A stretch of DNA of 5,949 nucleotides from Candidatus Zipacnadia bacterium (lineage in GTDB: Bacteria > Armatimonadota > Zipacnadia > Zipacnadales > Zipacnadaceae): contig JALGTS010000183.1 of assembly GCA_029821255.1 (NCBI GenBank), forward strand, positions 1 to 5,949, read 5' to 3'. This document shows positions 5,209-5,949 of this stretch, piece by piece. The notes under the pieces are model-generated. The model saw only the letters and a program-made list of their open reading frames with translations, had not been told where the DNA came from and did no database searches. The position numbers and the translations under genes are program-made. The stretch's first letter is position 1, and each line of letters starts with the position of its first letter.

Positions 5209-5949
5209 CTACGCCCCACCAATATGCTCCAGGCACGCCTCCAGGTTTTCGTGATCCAGGGGCAAGCGGCTGATAGGGAACTCAGTGATGCCCGTCAGGT
5301 TCTCCGGATGTGACAAGCGATTACGGACACGCTGGACCTTAGCCACCTCTGCACCTATCAGCTCAGGAGTACGCGGCTGCCATCCCCAGTAGTTCTGATC
5401 CCATCCCGCGTCGGCCGCCGTCGGATCCATCATCACCCAGGTTGGTCCGTCGTTGCACAATGCCTCCCATATCTGGGCGCACTCCTGTTCATCGTGGTCA
5501 ATGATCTGGTGATGGATGAAGTCAACCTGCGTAGACTCGTGGTTGACGTACTGATGAAGCATACCCGTGCTGCCGGTATTAAAGAAGCCCTCAACTTTTA
5601 TTGCTTCCAACGTCAGCCCAACTTTGAACTGCTCACTGCCCGCCGTATCCTTGCAGAACTTGACTGTGTCACGGATACGCTGGGCATTACGAATCGACCA
5701 GTACTCCATAATCTCGGACGGATTTTCCAGGTCCATCTCGTGCCCCATAACCTGGCGGAACCGTTGCTGACTCTCTGGACCTACGTAGGGACCGAAACAT
5801 TTCTGCTGATCCAGGATGATTCCATCAGCCTGCTCATCCCCACTGGCGTAGCGGTGTACAAGATCTCCCAGCACCCGGTAGTAATAATCCATAAACTGTG
5901 GGTTGTCCCAACTGCAGTGGCCGCTGGGAACGATCTCCCCATCAGGCCG
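5209..5949 (-). CDS. TIM-barrel glycoside-hydrolase-like protein, C-terminal part (cut by window edge)
   Basis: The frame stays open to the right edge, so 246 residues plus a stop are visible and the N-terminus is missing. An ATG at 5892 exists, but the coherent coding upstream of it (PDGEIVPSGHCSWDNPQF) shows it is internal. The visible part alternates predicted strands and helices as in a (beta/alpha)8 barrel: DGIILDQQ, KVGLTLEAIKVEG, VDFIHHQIIDH, TWVMMDPTA and LTGITEFPISRLPLD. The pattern of an Asp after a strand (IILD) and Glu at strand ends (LTLEA, GITEF) recalls clan-A glycoside hydrolases such as the GH42-like group, but I cannot assign a family. It is convergent with the lyase-like gene, with 53 bp between stops and no clear terminator. 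A shared role in polysaccharide breakdown is possible but unproven. Confidence 0.6.
   Translation of the reverse strand, partial: RPDGEIVPSGHCSWDNPQFMDYYYRVLGDLVHRYASGDEQADGIILDQQKCFGPYVGPESQQRFRQVMGHEMDLENPSEIMEYWSIRNAQRIRDTVKFCKDTAGSEQFKVGLTLEAIKVEGFFNTGSTGMLHQYVNHESTQVDFIHHQIIDHDEQECAQIWEALCNDGPTWVMMDPTAADAGWDQNYWGWQPRTPELIGAEVAKVQRVRNRLSHPENLTGITEFPISRLPLDHENLEACLEHIGGA

Noticed and set aside
1..5949. tRNA, rRNA, CRISPR array, insertion sequence or integrase signature
   Set aside because: No cloverleaf, regular spacer array, transposase motif or terminal repeats were seen on either strand.

Overview
The window is bacterial DNA of moderate GC content. It has Shine-Dalgarno-led genes, two sigma-70-type promoters at or near consensus, and a secreted polysaccharide-lyase-like enzyme. 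No marker fixes the taxon. The mix of a stand-alone argB, a Fur-family regulator and PcRGLX/YetA-like and TIM-barrel carbohydrate-enzyme-like genes would suit an environmental polysaccharide degrader (for example a Planctomycetota, Armatimonadota or Latescibacterota type), but that placement is only inference.

Left part (1-889). A Fur-family metalloregulator (148-618, minus) is read leftward from a TTGACA-17-TATACT promoter. A palindromic operator-like site lies just downstream of its expected transcription start. After it, at the left edge, a second minus-strand gene begins: only its ATG and a very strong Shine-Dalgarno are inside the window. The stretch between these two genes (5-147) is densely structured. 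It holds a 13-bp hairpin that competes with a pairing that would hide the Shine-Dalgarno, and a plus-strand terminator-like hairpin with a U tail. The fur-argB intergenic region carries three TGAGACT elements spaced exactly 81 bp apart and a perfect 23-bp palindrome.

Middle (890-2223). argB, N-acetylglutamate kinase of the arginine-sensitive (N-helix) type, is complete and stands alone. It is followed by 470 bp with no convincing gene. That gap contains weak hairpins, a perfect 19-bp inverted repeat and a consensus TTGACA-16-TATAAT promoter for the next gene.

Right part (2224-5949). A secreted enzyme resembling the PcRGLX/YetA-like (PL26-type) exo-rhamnogalacturonan lyase family is split into two reading frames (2224-3531 and 3533-5155). 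The cause is a perfect 70-bp tandem duplication. Removing one copy restores an exact 953-codon frame, so the ancestral gene was one protein and the break is recent or an assembly artefact. The break falls at the junction of the N-terminal beta domains and the C-terminal alpha/alpha toroid, and the second copy happens to create TAAGATG (stop, then restart). Convergent to it, a minus-strand gene that runs off the right edge looks like the C-terminal part of a TIM-barrel glycoside-hydrolase-like protein. The two may belong to one plant-polysaccharide locus, but they do not share a transcript.
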